From Gemmatales bacterium (GTDB taxonomy: Bacteria; Planctomycetota; Planctomycetia; Gemmatales; Gemmataceae), in the NCBI GenBank assembly GCA_026004675.1, contig BPJP01000013.1, positions 62,001-126,000 on the forward strand: DNA of 64,000 nucleotides, in the 5' to 3' direction. Shown here piece by piece: positions 18,775-28,407 of the stretch (position 1 is its first letter; each line of letters starts with the position of its first letter). The translations under genes and the position numbers were made by a program. The notes under the pieces were generated by a model that ran no database searches, was not told where the DNA came from, and worked only from the letters and a program-made list of their open reading frames with translations.

Positions 18775-19386
18775 CTACTTTCCTCTGCCGTAGATGAGCG
18801 CCGTTAGTTCCGCACGCGTCTTCGGATTGTCGCGGAAAATACCCAACATAGCGCTGGTCGTGCACATGCTCCCAGGTTTGCGAACGCCGCGAATCGTCAT
18901 GCAGGTGTGTTCGGCTTCGATGACGACGCCGACTCCCTTGGGCTGCAACTCGGTCATGATGATCTCGGCGAGTTGGGATGTTAAACGTTCCTGGACTTGC
19001 GGCCGGCGTGCCAGCGCTTCGACTACCCGAGCCAGCTTGCTCAGACCGACAATCTTGCCGTCGGGCAAATAGGCGACATGAGCTTTGCCCAAAAACGGCA
19101 ACAGGTGATGTTCGCAAAGGCTTTGAAATTCGATGTCCTTGACCAGGACGATTTCATCATATTTCTCGCGAAAGGTCTTTTGCAGCAAGACGCGCGGATC
19201 CTGCCGCAATCCGGAAAACAATTCGACGTACATGCGGGCCACACGCTCGGGCGTTTCACGCAAGCCGTCACGTTGTGGGTCTTCGCCTACCGCAAGCAGA
19301 ATCTCTTTGACGGCGGCAGCGATCCGTGCCTGGTCGATAGGCTCGGCGCCGTGCGTTCGGTTCGCGTTCGATGGAGTCCGCGACAT
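18775..19386 (-). CDS. folE: GTP cyclohydrolase I
   Basis: The 203-residue protein matches FolE throughout: RDGLRETPERVARMY, zinc ligands Cys91 and His94 in CEHHLLPF, Cys162 in EHTCMTIRG, and the GLSKLARVVEALARRPQVQERLT block. It converts GTP to dihydroneopterin triphosphate, the first step of folate synthesis and a possible entry to methanopterin-type pterins. Its convergent position next to the fwd operon is therefore suggestive but not an operon. It is divergent from trpS. Confidence 0.96.
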   Translation of the reverse strand: MSRTPSNANRTHGAEPIDQARIAAAVKEILLAVGEDPQRDGLRETPERVARMYVELFSGLRQDPRVLLQKTFREKYDEIVLVKDIEFQSLCEHHLLPFLGKAHVAYLPDGKIVGLSKLARVVEALARRPQVQERLTSQLAEIIMTELQPKGVGVVIEAEHTCMTIRGVRKPGSMCTTSAMLGIFRDNPKTRAELTALIYGRGK

Positions 19387-19520
19387 TTCGTTGGGTCTCG
19401 CGCAACAAGATTTTTAGGCGTCAGGCCATTGCGTTAGTTGTCTTATGGCTTCATTTCCGGCTCGTCCCGCGTTTTGAGCAGGCTATTTTCGCCGTCGCCT
19501 TTCCTTTGTACTCTAGCAAC

Positions 19521-20534
19521 ATGAGCGAGACGAAAAACGAAAAGCGGTTTTTGAGCGGTGTGCAACCCACAGGCAAATTGCACTTGGGCAACTATTTCGG
19601 CGCGATCAAACAGCACATCGAGCTGCAAAATGAAGGAACTTGTTTCTATTTTATCGCCGACTATCACGCCTTGACCACCATTCGCGATCCGAAACAATTG
19701 AGCGAAAACACGCGTGACGTAGCTTTGGACTACCTGGCCCTAGGCCTCGATCCAACGAAAGCGATCTTCTTTCGCCAGTCGGACGTGCCCGAAGTCACAG
19801 AACTGGCTTGGATCCTCTCGACCGTCACCAACATGGGGTTGTTGGAACGGGCGGTTTCCTACAAAGACAAAGTTGAACGCGGCATCGAGGCGAGCGTGGG
19901 GCTGTTTATGTACCCCGTGCTGATGGCAGCGGATATCCTCATCTACTTATCCCACGTGGTCCCGGTGGGACATGACCAGATTCAGCATATCGAAATGACG
20001 GCGGACATGGCCGGCAAATTCAACCGAGCCTATGGCGACATCTTTCCCATTCCCACGTACCGGCTCGACAAGGAAGCCAAGGTTCCCGGCATCGACGGGC
20101 AGAAAATGAGCAAGTCGTACAACAACACTATCGAGATCTTTGCCGAAGGCAACACCCTCAAGAAAAAAGTCATGGGGATTGTCACTGACAGTACGCCGGT
20201 GGAAGCGCCGAAAGACCCAGCCAAATGCAATGTCTTTGCGTTGTATAGCCTTTTCGCTACCGACGACGAAAAGGCCGAATTGGCGGAGCGCTATCGAGCC
20301 GGCGGCATGGGTTACGGCGAAGCCAAAAAAATGCTCCTGGCGAAAATGGACGAATATTTCGCCCCGGCGCGGGAAAAACGGAAACAACTCGCCAAAGATC
20401 CCAGTACCGTCGAAGACATCTTGAAGGAGGGAGCGAAACGGGCCCGAAGCGTCGCACGCAAAACCATGGACCGCGTGCGCAAGGCCGTCGGAATGAAACC
20501 ACCCGTTATCCCTCTCGCGTTCGACCGAGTTTGA
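19521..20534 (+). CDS. trpS: Tryptophanyl-tRNA synthetase
   Basis: The ATG at 19521 gives 337 residues, normal for bacterial TrpS. The class I signature HIGH appears as GKLHLGNYFGA near residue 18, and KMSKS is intact near 195. Other conserved blocks are FYFIADYHALT, LMAADILIYLSHVVPVGHDQ and the C-terminal GYGEAKKML. The frame is open further upstream, but the start agrees with the length and conserved N-terminus of other TrpS proteins. It charges tRNA-Trp in the cytoplasm. Confidence 0.95.
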   Translation: MSETKNEKRFLSGVQPTGKLHLGNYFGAIKQHIELQNEGTCFYFIADYHALTTIRDPKQLSENTRDVALDYLALGLDPTKAIFFRQSDVPEVTELAWILSTVTNMGLLERAVSYKDKVERGIEASVGLFMYPVLMAADILIYLSHVVPVGHDQIQHIEMTADMAGKFNRAYGDIFPIPTYRLDKEAKVPGIDGQKMSKSYNNTIEIFAEGNTLKKKVMGIVTDSTPVEAPKDPAKCNVFALYSLFATDDEKAELAERYRAGGMGYGEAKKMLLAKMDEYFAPAREKRKQLAKDPSTVEDILKEGAKRARSVARKTMDRVRKAVGMKPPVIPLAFDRV

Positions 20535-20721
20535 TCATTTCGGCAGGTCATCTACCGACGACGTCGGTATTTCCGTGGACCAGGGTTTGGCGTGCAACCT
20601 GGGCGAGCAGTCCTGCATTCGCAAGGGAAGTTTTCGCGGCACTCTCGTTGCCATGAGGACCGCATCGTGCCATAATGGTTGGCGCCGCCACGACTCGAGT
20701 CTTGACCAAAGGAGCCTATCC

Positions 20722-22410
20722 ATGCTCATGATGCGTCTGGGAGTTGTCGTTCTTGTCTTGCTGGCATGCCTGCATATCGTGGTCCGCGGCGACGAAGCGA
20801 CTACCGCGGAGGCACGCAAGGTGGTGGCCGACTTCGAAGCCAAATTCAAGCCTTTGGAAACCGCGGCCAACCTGGCCTGGTGGCAAGCCAACATCACTGG
20901 CCGCGAAGAAGATTTCAAGAAAAAAGTCGAAGCGCAAAACAAAATCGACGACATGCTCGCCGATCCCAAGGCTTTTGCGAAAATTAAAGCCCTGAAGCAA
21001 AGTAAAAAAATCGATGATCCTATCATCGCCCGCGCCATCGACGTCATCTACCTCAAATACCTCGAAAAACAAGTGCCCGCCGACTTGCTGCGAAAGATCG
21101 TCGAAAAAATGAACGAGGTCGAGAAGAAATTCAACGTCTTCCGGGCTAACGTCGATGGCAAGGAATTGACCGACAACCAGGTGCGCAATGTGTTGCGCGG
21201 CTCGCGCAGCTCGAAGGATCGGCAACGCGTCTGGGAGGCGAGCAAGAAAGTCGGCGAAATTGTCGAAGCCGACTTGAAAGAACTCGTTCGGTTACGCAAC
21301 CAGGCAGCCCAGAAACTCGGTTTCAAGAACTTCCACGATCTGCAGCTTTTCTTGAACGAACAAGACAGCGACGAATTGATGAAGCTGTTCGACGAGCTTG
21401 ACGAGTTGACGCGCGAGCCGTTCATTGCTGCCAAAAAGGACATCGACAAGCGGCTGGCCCTGCAATGCCGGGTCCGGGTCGATGACTTGATGCCCTGGCA
21501 TTACCACGACCCGTTCTTCCAGCAGACGCCTGCCGTCTTCGAGGGGAACATCGACGCTCCCTACCAGAAGATCGACCTCGTGAAGATCACTCAGGACTTC
21601 TATAACGGCATCAACTTGCCAGTCGATTCTGTCGTTGCTCGCAGCGACCTGTTCGAAAAGCGGGGCAAAAGCCCGCATGCGTTTTGCATCGACATCGACC
21701 GCGACGGGGACGTTCGCGTTTTGTGCAACGTCGTCGGCAACGAACAATGGATGTCAACCTTGCTGCACGAGTTCGGCCACGCCGTCTACAGCAGCAAGTA
21801 CATTCCCGACTCGCTCCCCTATGTCTTGCGGGCCGAGTCCCACATTCTGACGACCGAAGGCATTGCCATGATGTTCGAACGGCTGGCCAAAAAACGTGCC
21901 TGGATCGAAAAGATGGGGGGAGTGGTCGTCAATCCCAAAGCGTTCGATGAGGCTGCCGACAAAATGCAACGCTACCAGCTGCTCATCTTTTCCCGCTGGT
22001 GCCAGGTGATGCTTCGCTTTGAAAAAGCCATGTACGAAAACCCCGAACAGGATTTGAGCGATCTGTGGTGGGGACTGGTGGAAAAGTATCAAATGTTGAA
22101 GCGGCCCGAAGGGCGCAAAGCTCCGGACTATGCCAGCAAAATCCACATCGTCGTCGCCCCCGTCTACTACCACAACTACATGATGGGAGAATTGTTCGCT
22201 TCGCAATTGCACCACGCAATAGCCAAAGAAGTCTATAAAGGCGCGGACCCCAAAACCGTGATTTACGTCAAGAACGAGCAAGTCGGACGCTTCCTTCGCG
22301 CCAAGGTTTTCAATCCGGGCAAGACCATGACCTGGAACGTGCTGACGAAGTTCGCTACCGGTGAGCCGTTGAGTGCCAAGGCCTTCGCAGCGGACTTCAA
22401 GGGGGAATAG
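20722..22410 (+). CDS. Exported M2/M3-type zinc metallopeptidase
   Basis: The ATG at 20722 follows AAAGGAG and gives 562 residues with an N-terminal signal peptide (MLMMRLGVVVLVLLACLHIV). The gluzincin motif HEFGH lies at 349-353, and the third ligand is probably the Glu of TTEGIAMMFERL about 30 residues later. The pattern resembles peptidyl-dipeptidase A (M2) more than oligoendopeptidase F, but a short fold cannot be assigned by eye. It should cleave peptides in the periplasm or outside the cell. It precedes the radical-SAM gene by 43 bases on the same strand. Confidence 0.8.
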   Translation: MLMMRLGVVVLVLLACLHIVVRGDEATTAEARKVVADFEAKFKPLETAANLAWWQANITGREEDFKKKVEAQNKIDDMLADPKAFAKIKALKQSKKIDDPIIARAIDVIYLKYLEKQVPADLLRKIVEKMNEVEKKFNVFRANVDGKELTDNQVRNVLRGSRSSKDRQRVWEASKKVGEIVEADLKELVRLRNQAAQKLGFKNFHDLQLFLNEQDSDELMKLFDELDELTREPFIAAKKDIDKRLALQCRVRVDDLMPWHYHDPFFQQTPAVFEGNIDAPYQKIDLVKITQDFYNGINLPVDSVVARSDLFEKRGKSPHAFCIDIDRDGDVRVLCNVVGNEQWMSTLLHEFGHAVYSSKYIPDSLPYVLRAESHILTTEGIAMMFERLAKKRAWIEKMGGVVVNPKAFDEAADKMQRYQLLIFSRWCQVMLRFEKAMYENPEQDLSDLWWGLVEKYQMLKRPEGRKAPDYASKIHIVVAPVYYHNYMMGELFASQLHHAIAKEVYKGADPKTVIYVKNEQVGRFLRAKVFNPGKTMTWNVLTKFATGEPLSAKAFAADFKGE

Positions 22411-22453
22411 GAACAAGGGAACCGAGCAACGCATCGTTGAAACGAAAACGGCC

Positions 22454-24289
22454 ATGATCAATCAACATCTCAAAGAAGCGGTCCACAAGGTGTTGCCGAG
22501 AGTGCAGATGCCTGCCCAATATATTGGCGGCGAGTTGAACAGTGTCGTCAAGGATCATCGTGGCGTCCGCGGCAAGCTCTGCCTCGCTTTTCCCGATACG
22601 TACAGCCTTGGCATGAGCCATCATGGCCTGCAAGTGCTGTACTCCATCATGAACAACGACGAACAATGGGCCTGCGAACGGGCTTTCGCCCCATGGTTCG
22701 ATTTCGAAAAGGAACTCCGCCGCCAGGATTTGCCTCTTTACAGCCTGGAGACCTTTACGCCGTTGCGCGACTTCGACCTGGTCGGTTTCAGCCTGCAATA
22801 TGAAGTCTGTTACACCAATCTTTTGACCATGCTCGATCTCGGCGGGATTCCCCTACATAGCAGGGACCGAACCCTGGCGGACCCGCTGGTCATCGCCGGC
22901 GGACCTGGGGCGCAGAATCCCGAAGTCCTGGCGCCGTTTATCGACGTGTTCGTCATCGGCGACGGTGAAGAGAGTTTGCCCTGGTTGATGGACAAGTGGA
23001 TGTCGCTCAAGGAGGCCTGCGGGCCGGCGAGATCGGCCAATCACCGGGATTCCGGACGCCAGCGGCAGGAATTGATCGCCCGCCTCGTCTCCGAAGCACC
23101 GTGGGCCTACGCACCTGCTTTTTATGAGCCTGAATACCATGCCGACGGCACCATTGCCGCTTTGCACCGCACACGCAGCGACGTGCCGCGCGAAATCGTC
23201 GCCTGTACGCTGCAAAAAGATTTCGACTCCGTTCCCTTGCCCACCAGGCCGATTGTGCCATTCGTTGATGTAACCCACGATCGCATTTCGATCGAAATCA
23301 TGCGAGGCTGTCCCTGGCAGTGCCGATTCTGCCAGTCGACGGTGATCAAGCGTCCGTTGCGCATTCGCTCGGTGGAGAATATCGTCCAGTCCGCGCTGGA
23401 AAGCTACCGCAATACTGGCTTCAACGAAATCAGCCTGCTGAGCCTCAGCTCGAGCGATTATCCGTATTTCGAGGAGCTAGTGAAGCGGATGCACGAAGTG
23501 TTTACGCCGCTGGGAGTCAACATCAGTTTGCCCAGCTTGCGGATCAACCACCAGTTGCGGACGCTGCCGAAACTCATGCGAGGCGTTCGTCGAGGCGGCT
23601 TGACGCTGGCACCCGAAGTCGCCCGCGACGACATGCGTGAACAGATTCGCAAAAAGATCAAGAACGAAGACCTTTACGTTGGTTGCCGGGAAGCGTTCAA
23701 GAACGGCTGGCAGCGCGTGAAGCTTTATTTCATGTGCGGCCTTCCAGGCGAGCGCGTCGCCGACCTCGACGGTATCGTGGAAATGGCGGAGACGATCGCC
23801 CGCATTGGCAAAGAAGTTCGCGGCCGCTTCGTCGACGTGACGGCCTCCGTCTCCAACTTCGTTCCCAAGCCGCACACCCCGTATCAGTGGAATGGTATGC
23901 AGACGCGCGAATACCTTCGCTGGGCAGGCCAGTACATGAAACAGCGAACCAGGATTCGGTCGGTCGTCGTCAAACAACACGATATCGAGCGGAGCCTGCT
24001 CGAAGGCATCCTGACCCGAGGCGATCGCCGAATCGCGCCCGCACTGGAAGAAGCGTGGCGTCGCGGCTGCCGATTCGACGGCTGGAGCGAAGGTTTTCGA
24101 CCGAAGGTCTGGTGGCAGACTTTCGCCGACCTCGGCATCGACACTGCCTGGTACGCACACCGGAGTCGACCACTCGATGAAATCCTCCCCTGGGACCATA
24201 TCAACGTCAAGAAAGGACCGCGGGAGTTCCTCGAAAAGGAACAGCACCGCAGTCTGATTCAGCTCAACGTCATGGCCCAGGCAACGTAG
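22454..24289 (+). CDS. Radical SAM protein of the TIGR03960 type with B12-binding-like N-terminus
   Basis: The ATG at 22454 gives 611 residues. The N-terminal 250 residues resemble a cobalamin-binding Rossmann domain (CLAFPDTYSLGMSHHGLQVLY, LVIAGGPGAQNPEVLAPFID). The radical SAM domain follows with the cluster motif RGCPWQCRFCQST (CxxxCxxC) near 285, and then FMCGLPGE and VVKQHD. This matches the uncharacterised TIGR03960 family, often fused or adjacent to a TIGR03936 protein involved in tRNA or RNA processing genes. No TIGR03936-like extension is present here. The substrate is unknown. Confidence 0.85.
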   Translation: MINQHLKEAVHKVLPRVQMPAQYIGGELNSVVKDHRGVRGKLCLAFPDTYSLGMSHHGLQVLYSIMNNDEQWACERAFAPWFDFEKELRRQDLPLYSLETFTPLRDFDLVGFSLQYEVCYTNLLTMLDLGGIPLHSRDRTLADPLVIAGGPGAQNPEVLAPFIDVFVIGDGEESLPWLMDKWMSLKEACGPARSANHRDSGRQRQELIARLVSEAPWAYAPAFYEPEYHADGTIAALHRTRSDVPREIVACTLQKDFDSVPLPTRPIVPFVDVTHDRISIEIMRGCPWQCRFCQSTVIKRPLRIRSVENIVQSALESYRNTGFNEISLLSLSSSDYPYFEELVKRMHEVFTPLGVNISLPSLRINHQLRTLPKLMRGVRRGGLTLAPEVARDDMREQIRKKIKNEDLYVGCREAFKNGWQRVKLYFMCGLPGERVADLDGIVEMAETIARIGKEVRGRFVDVTASVSNFVPKPHTPYQWNGMQTREYLRWAGQYMKQRTRIRSVVVKQHDIERSLLEGILTRGDRRIAPALEEAWRRGCRFDGWSEGFRPKVWWQTFADLGIDTAWYAHRSRPLDEILPWDHINVKKGPREFLEKEQHRSLIQLNVMAQAT

Positions 24290-24334
24290 CAACAGTCTGG
24301 TCGCGAAAAACGAACCAGTCGTATGCCATAAGCC

Positions 24335-25669
24335 TTAAAGGATGAATTTGCTCAAGTCTTCTTTCTGCAGGATGTCCGACAGTCGATCGCGGACGTATTT
24401 GTCGTCGATGCGGACGGTTTTCTTCTTCAGATCGGGACCTTCAAAGCTGACATCTTCGATGACTCGTTCGAGGATGGTTTGCAGCCGGCGGGCCCCGATA
24501 TTCTGAGTGGTCTGGTTGACTTCGTAAGCGATCTCGGCCAGGGCGCTGATGCCTTCCTTCGTGAAATCGAGTTTGATTCCTTCCGTGGCCAGCAGTTCGG
24601 TGTATTGTCTGGTCAAAGAATGTTTCGGCTCGGTCAGGATGCGGAGAAAGTCTTCCTGGGTCAAGTCGGTGAGTTCCACGCGAATCGGGAAGCGGCCTTG
24701 CAATTCCGGCATCAGATCGGCCGGTTTGGATAAATGGAACGCCCCCGCCGCGATGAACAGAATGTGATCGGTCCGAACCGGGCCATACCTGGTGTTCACC
24801 GTGGTGCCTTCCACTATGGGCAACAAATCGCGCTGCACGCCCTGTCGCGACACGTCCGGTCCATGCGTCGACTGGGGGCCGCAGATCTTGTCAAGTTCGT
24901 CGATAAAAACGATCCCCTCGTTTTCGGTCAATTCAATGGCCTTTTCCGTAACGACCTGACGATCGATCAAGGCATCGGTTTCCTGCTCGAGGAGAACACG
25001 GCGGGCTTCTTTGACCGGCATTTGTCGTTGCTGGTTCTGCCTGGGCATGATGCGTTCGAACATGTTCTGGAAATCGACGTCCATTTGCTCCATGCCGAGG
25101 TTGGAAAAAATCTGCACGGGGACGATCTTTTGTTCGACGCTGAGTTCGACCATGCGGTCTTCGAGTTCGCCGGCTTCGAGTTTTTTGCGTAGCTTTTGTC
25201 TGGTTCGCTGATGGCGTTCATCTTCCTCGGGATCGTCGGAATCCCACGAAGGGGACGTGGGCAGGAGCAGGTCGAGGAGCCGTTCGGTGACATGTTCCTT
25301 GGCTTCGGTTTCGACTAATTGGCGTTGTTCCTGGCGGACCATGCCGACGGCGATCTCGGTCAGATCGCGAATCATGCTTTCGACGTCCCTGCCGTGGTAG
25401 CCGACTTCGGTGTATTTGGTGGCTTCGACCTTGAGGAAAGGGGCGCCGATGAGTTGAGCGAGTCGGCGAGCGATTTCCGTTTTGCCGACACCCGTCGAGC
25501 CGATCATGATGATGTTCTTGGGCATGACATCCTTGCGCAGTTCGGGATCGAGTTGCTGGCGGCGCCAACGGTTTCGGATGGCGATGGCTACGGCGCGTTT
25601 GGCGGCGTTCTGCCCGACGATGTAACGATCCAACTCTGCGACAATTTGCCTGGGGGTAAGATCAGCCAT
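24335..25669 (-). CDS. hslU: HslU ATPase subunit of the HslUV protease
   Basis: The start at 25669 (MADLTPRQIVAELDRYIVGQ) gives 444 residues, the normal size; the frame stays open 250 bases further but has no homology. The Walker A motif is GSTGVGKTE, Walker B is GIVFIDELDKI, and the pore loop is near GYHGRDVESM. The C-terminal LSKFIL is the peptide that docks into HslV. It unfolds substrates for the HslV peptidase. hslV lies immediately upstream on the same strand, 76 bases away, so the pair is an operon. Confidence 0.96.
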   Translation of the reverse strand: MADLTPRQIVAELDRYIVGQNAAKRAVAIAIRNRWRRQQLDPELRKDVMPKNIIMIGSTGVGKTEIARRLAQLIGAPFLKVEATKYTEVGYHGRDVESMIRDLTEIAVGMVRQEQRQLVETEAKEHVTERLLDLLLPTSPSWDSDDPEEDERHQRTRQKLRKKLEAGELEDRMVELSVEQKIVPVQIFSNLGMEQMDVDFQNMFERIMPRQNQQRQMPVKEARRVLLEQETDALIDRQVVTEKAIELTENEGIVFIDELDKICGPQSTHGPDVSRQGVQRDLLPIVEGTTVNTRYGPVRTDHILFIAAGAFHLSKPADLMPELQGRFPIRVELTDLTQEDFLRILTEPKHSLTRQYTELLATEGIKLDFTKEGISALAEIAYEVNQTTQNIGARRLQTILERVIEDVSFEGPDLKKKTVRIDDKYVRDRLSDILQKEDLSKFIL

Positions 25670-25745
25670 GTTAACTCTCGTTGCCGTCGTGTCTGATCCG
25701 AACTGGACTAGCCGATGTTCTCCTGGCCGCTCAGGCTGCCATGTT

Positions 25746-26285
25746 TCAGCCTGAAAGTTCTTCGATTTCGATGTTGTGGTTGGTGTAGATGCACAAGTCG
25801 GCGGCGATTTCCAGAGCATGGCGGACGATGTCGGCTGCGGACAACTTGCTATGGGAGACCAGTGCCCGCGCTGCCGCCAGGGCATATGCCGCCCCTGAGC
25901 CGATGGCGGCGATGCCGTCACTTGGCTGAATGACGTCGCCGGTTCCGCTCAACAACAAAAGATGATCTTTATCCATGGTAATGATCATCGCTTCCAGCCG
26001 ACGAAGGCTGCGGTCCATCCGCCAGTCTTTGGCCAGCTCCGTGGCAGCGCGAGGAACGCTCCCTTGAAAGTCTTTCAACTTCGCCTCGAATCGTTCGAGA
26101 AGAGCGAACGCGTCGGCACTGGCGCCGGCGAACCCCACCAGCACTTTGCCGTCCGCCAGTCGGCGGATTTTGTGCGCGTCGCTTTTCATGACGACGTTGC
26201 CGAAGGTCACCTGGCCGTCGCCACCGATGGCCGACTTCCGGTTTTTCGTGACGGCAAGAATGGTCGTCGAACGCAAGTTCTTCAT
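25746..26285 (-). CDS. hslV: HslV peptidase subunit
   Basis: The 179-residue product has the active-site threonine in RSTTILAV, followed by GDGQVTFGNVVMK, GFAGASADAF and the Gly-rich SGTGDVIQPSDGIAAIGSGAAYALAAARAL. All are diagnostic of the proteasome-like HslV. A short N-terminal leader (MKNLRS) precedes the catalytic Thr and would be removed. It forms a double hexamer capped by HslU. It is the first gene of the hslVU operon. Confidence 0.96.
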   Translation of the reverse strand: MKNLRSTTILAVTKNRKSAIGGDGQVTFGNVVMKSDAHKIRRLADGKVLVGFAGASADAFALLERFEAKLKDFQGSVPRAATELAKDWRMDRSLRRLEAMIITMDKDHLLLLSGTGDVIQPSDGIAAIGSGAAYALAAARALVSHSKLSAADIVRHALEIAADLCIYTNHNIEIEELSG

Positions 26286-26497
26286 GTCCCCAATGCACCT
26301 GCCAGAATCCTATGGCCGAAAGCCGCTTCTCCGCCAGGCGGTCGTCCATTTTACCTGCCCGAGATGCAGGAGGGAAAATTAGTCCGCCTGTGAAGGAACG
26401 GCAAGTCGACAAACGGAACAGCGTGGACCGAGCCTCTTCCCTGCACGGGGCGGACTCGACGCTGTTTATGATATCGATTCGGGGCCAGGAGTCGTCG

Positions 26498-27526
26498 TCA
26501 ATGATGCGGAAATCGATCGCGGAATTGGGCGTCGAACAAGAGGACGACTTCGTCCCATGTCGCGGGTTTTTCGGCGAACAGGCGCCGGCAAAAGCGGCGT
26601 ACCAGTTCGCGTTTCGATTCTTCGGGCAAATAGTCGACGGGGCTGGTGCCGTCAATGCGGGCGAGCATGCAGACGGCCAAATGCTCGATCCCGCGCTGTT
26701 GCAGTTCCGCCAGCGGGCGGAACCGAACTTCAGCGCCATAGTCGCTCCAGAAATTTCGTGTCAGATCGAGAAACTCCTGCCGCCTCGACGACCACTTTAC
26801 CCCTTTTAGCAACAGGTGACTCAAAAAGAAGCCAAGGTCCATTGCAGGATCGCCGAAATGGGCCGTCTCATAATCGACCAGCGTAAACCCTTGCGCATGC
26901 GTCAGGATGTTCTTGGGACTGAAGTCGGCATGACACAATGCCTCCTTCGTAGCCAGCATGCGTTCGACAATTTCGCCGACCGAGTCAGCGACTTCGGGTC
27001 GGCGTTCCTGGATCCGTCGATAAAACGGGTCCACACGAAGTTGCACGAACACGGTGTGGTCGCCAAAAGATTCTACCAGCCGCGTGTCCGCTGCCGTCAA
27101 CTGGTGGATGCGCCCAAGGATCATGCCGCAGCGATTCGCCACTTCTTGGTCGATTTCCCCTCGCAGCAACGATTCCTTCCACACCTTCGACTCTTCTGGA
27201 GCATGTTCCATGGCAAAAACGAAACGTTCGCGATCGGAGAACAGAACCTTGGGTACGGTCAACGGGGGCAGCAAAGGTTGCAGACGTTCCATGACCTCCT
27301 GCTCGCGGTAAACGCGTTCCAAGTCGCTGAACCAGGCGTCACGCGTTCTTAATTGCGGTCGCGACTGCTTGAGGACGAATCTGCCCCTGCCCGTCGTTAC
27401 ACGCAACACAACATTGGAAACGCCCCAGCCCAGAGATTCGATTTCGGCAGGCTCGTCCGGACCAAGCCAGCCCTGCTCGCGCAGATAAGACAGCGCGTTT
27501 TCCGGAGAAAGCTCCAGCATCGGCAT
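26498..27526 (-). CDS. Aminoglycoside/choline-kinase-like phosphotransferase
   Basis: The ATG at 27526 (MPMLELSPENAL) has AAGGGG about 10 bases upstream; an in-frame GTG lies two codons earlier. The 342-residue protein has the APH/ChoK fold: Gly-rich GWGVSNVVLRV, RFVLKQ (ATP lysine), the Brenner motif HADFSPKNIL and the metal motif LVDYETAHFGDPAMDLGF. These enzymes phosphorylate small molecules such as aminoglycosides, choline or methylthioribose; the substrate cannot be chosen here. It lies upstream of hslV on the same strand with a 212-base gap that shows nothing distinctive. Confidence 0.82.
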   Translation of the reverse strand: MPMLELSPENALSYLREQGWLGPDEPAEIESLGWGVSNVVLRVTTGRGRFVLKQSRPQLRTRDAWFSDLERVYREQEVMERLQPLLPPLTVPKVLFSDRERFVFAMEHAPEESKVWKESLLRGEIDQEVANRCGMILGRIHQLTAADTRLVESFGDHTVFVQLRVDPFYRRIQERRPEVADSVGEIVERMLATKEALCHADFSPKNILTHAQGFTLVDYETAHFGDPAMDLGFFLSHLLLKGVKWSSRRQEFLDLTRNFWSDYGAEVRFRPLAELQQRGIEHLAVCMLARIDGTSPVDYLPEESKRELVRRFCRRLFAEKPATWDEVVLLFDAQFRDRFPHH

Positions 27527-28272
27527 GTTCACCTGCCCCTTCAGGTCGTTTGCGAAAATCGCCCCCTGATCCCCCTCGGCTGCGCCGCCAGGTCGCTGGG
27601 CACAGGATCCTGCTTCGACGTCGGCAGCATTCCCGGCGCAACCAGGGGATCATGTTCGCATTCCCAACACCGATTGGCCTGGTCCCGCCTGCTGCTCACG
27701 TCGCACCGAAATTCGGCCGTCAAATCTAAATGTATCATGTCAAATAGCACCAATTGAAAAAAACAGAAAAACACCGTTAGTTGACGGTGAACCAGATAAG
27801 TTAGATAAATTCGCTGGATATATCCTCAAGAATCCCAACCGCGACCCTGCACGCACCAGGAAGACCTTCCTGTCCCGGCAAGCGGGCCAGCTGGCGCTAA
27901 CGTCGATGTTCCGTCGGTTGGATTGGCGACAGTTGAAAAACTCGGCCCTCGGCTTTTCAGGACCTGGGCCGTCATTCGGCCTGGCGTCGGAACCACACCA
28001 GTCGTTCTCGGCATCGAACGTCAGACCGCGTTGGTTGGCGATGCCAGCCGCGTTGCCGACGATCCTGCTGAAACTGGCACGTCAAGCACTACGCCCAAAC
28101 GACAGCAGACCATTTTGCCCGCGCCGCCGGTGCACCAAGCGCGACGCAAAAAACGACGCAGCAAAATGCGGAAAACAACGGTTTGGAGTTGCAGACGATT
28201 TCGGGCGAGAATCAGGAAATGGCTTATTTTCCAGGATTTGCGACTGATTGCAACACTTTGCAAATCCAAAAG
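27527..28272. other. Gene-poor region between the phosphotransferase and tRNA-Ser
   Basis: No open frame here looks like a real gene. The longest + strand frame runs through tRNA-Ser and into tsf and is rejected. At about 27895-28010 the + strand frame reads NVDVPSVGLATVEKLG and similar, which may be a decayed coding fragment of unknown family. The 41-bp repeat at 27769-27809 is listed separately. A segment around 28210-28240 resembles sequence beside tRNA-Lys at 58437-58470. Confidence 0.5.
27769..27809 (-). repeat. 41-bp inverted copy of the head of the 54-bp tandem repeat
   Basis: This segment is the exact reverse complement of 57541-57581, the beginning of the tandem array at the far end of the island. 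The two copies are 29.8 kb apart in opposite orientation. They enclose tRNA-Ser, tsf, rpsB and the whole toxin-cassette region. Confidence 0.85.
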
Positions 28273-28359
28273 CGGAGAGGGCGGGATTCGAACCCGCGGT
28301 GAGGTTGCCCCCACACAGCATTTCCAGTGCTGCACCTTCGGCCGCTCGGTCACCTCTCC
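28273..28359 (-). tRNA. tRNA-Ser (anticodon GGA)
   Basis: On the minus strand the acceptor GGAGAGG (28359-28353) pairs with CCTCTCC (28280-28274) and the discriminator is G. The T arm GCGGGTTCGAATCCCGC is intact. The anticodon loop reads CTGGAAA, giving GGA for UCC codons. A long variable arm makes it class II, 87 bases. CCA is not encoded. Confidence 0.95.
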
Positions 28360-28407
28360 AAGGCATGGTAGCCTGTCTTCTTGTCGCTTGGCACGATCAC
28401 CTCGACA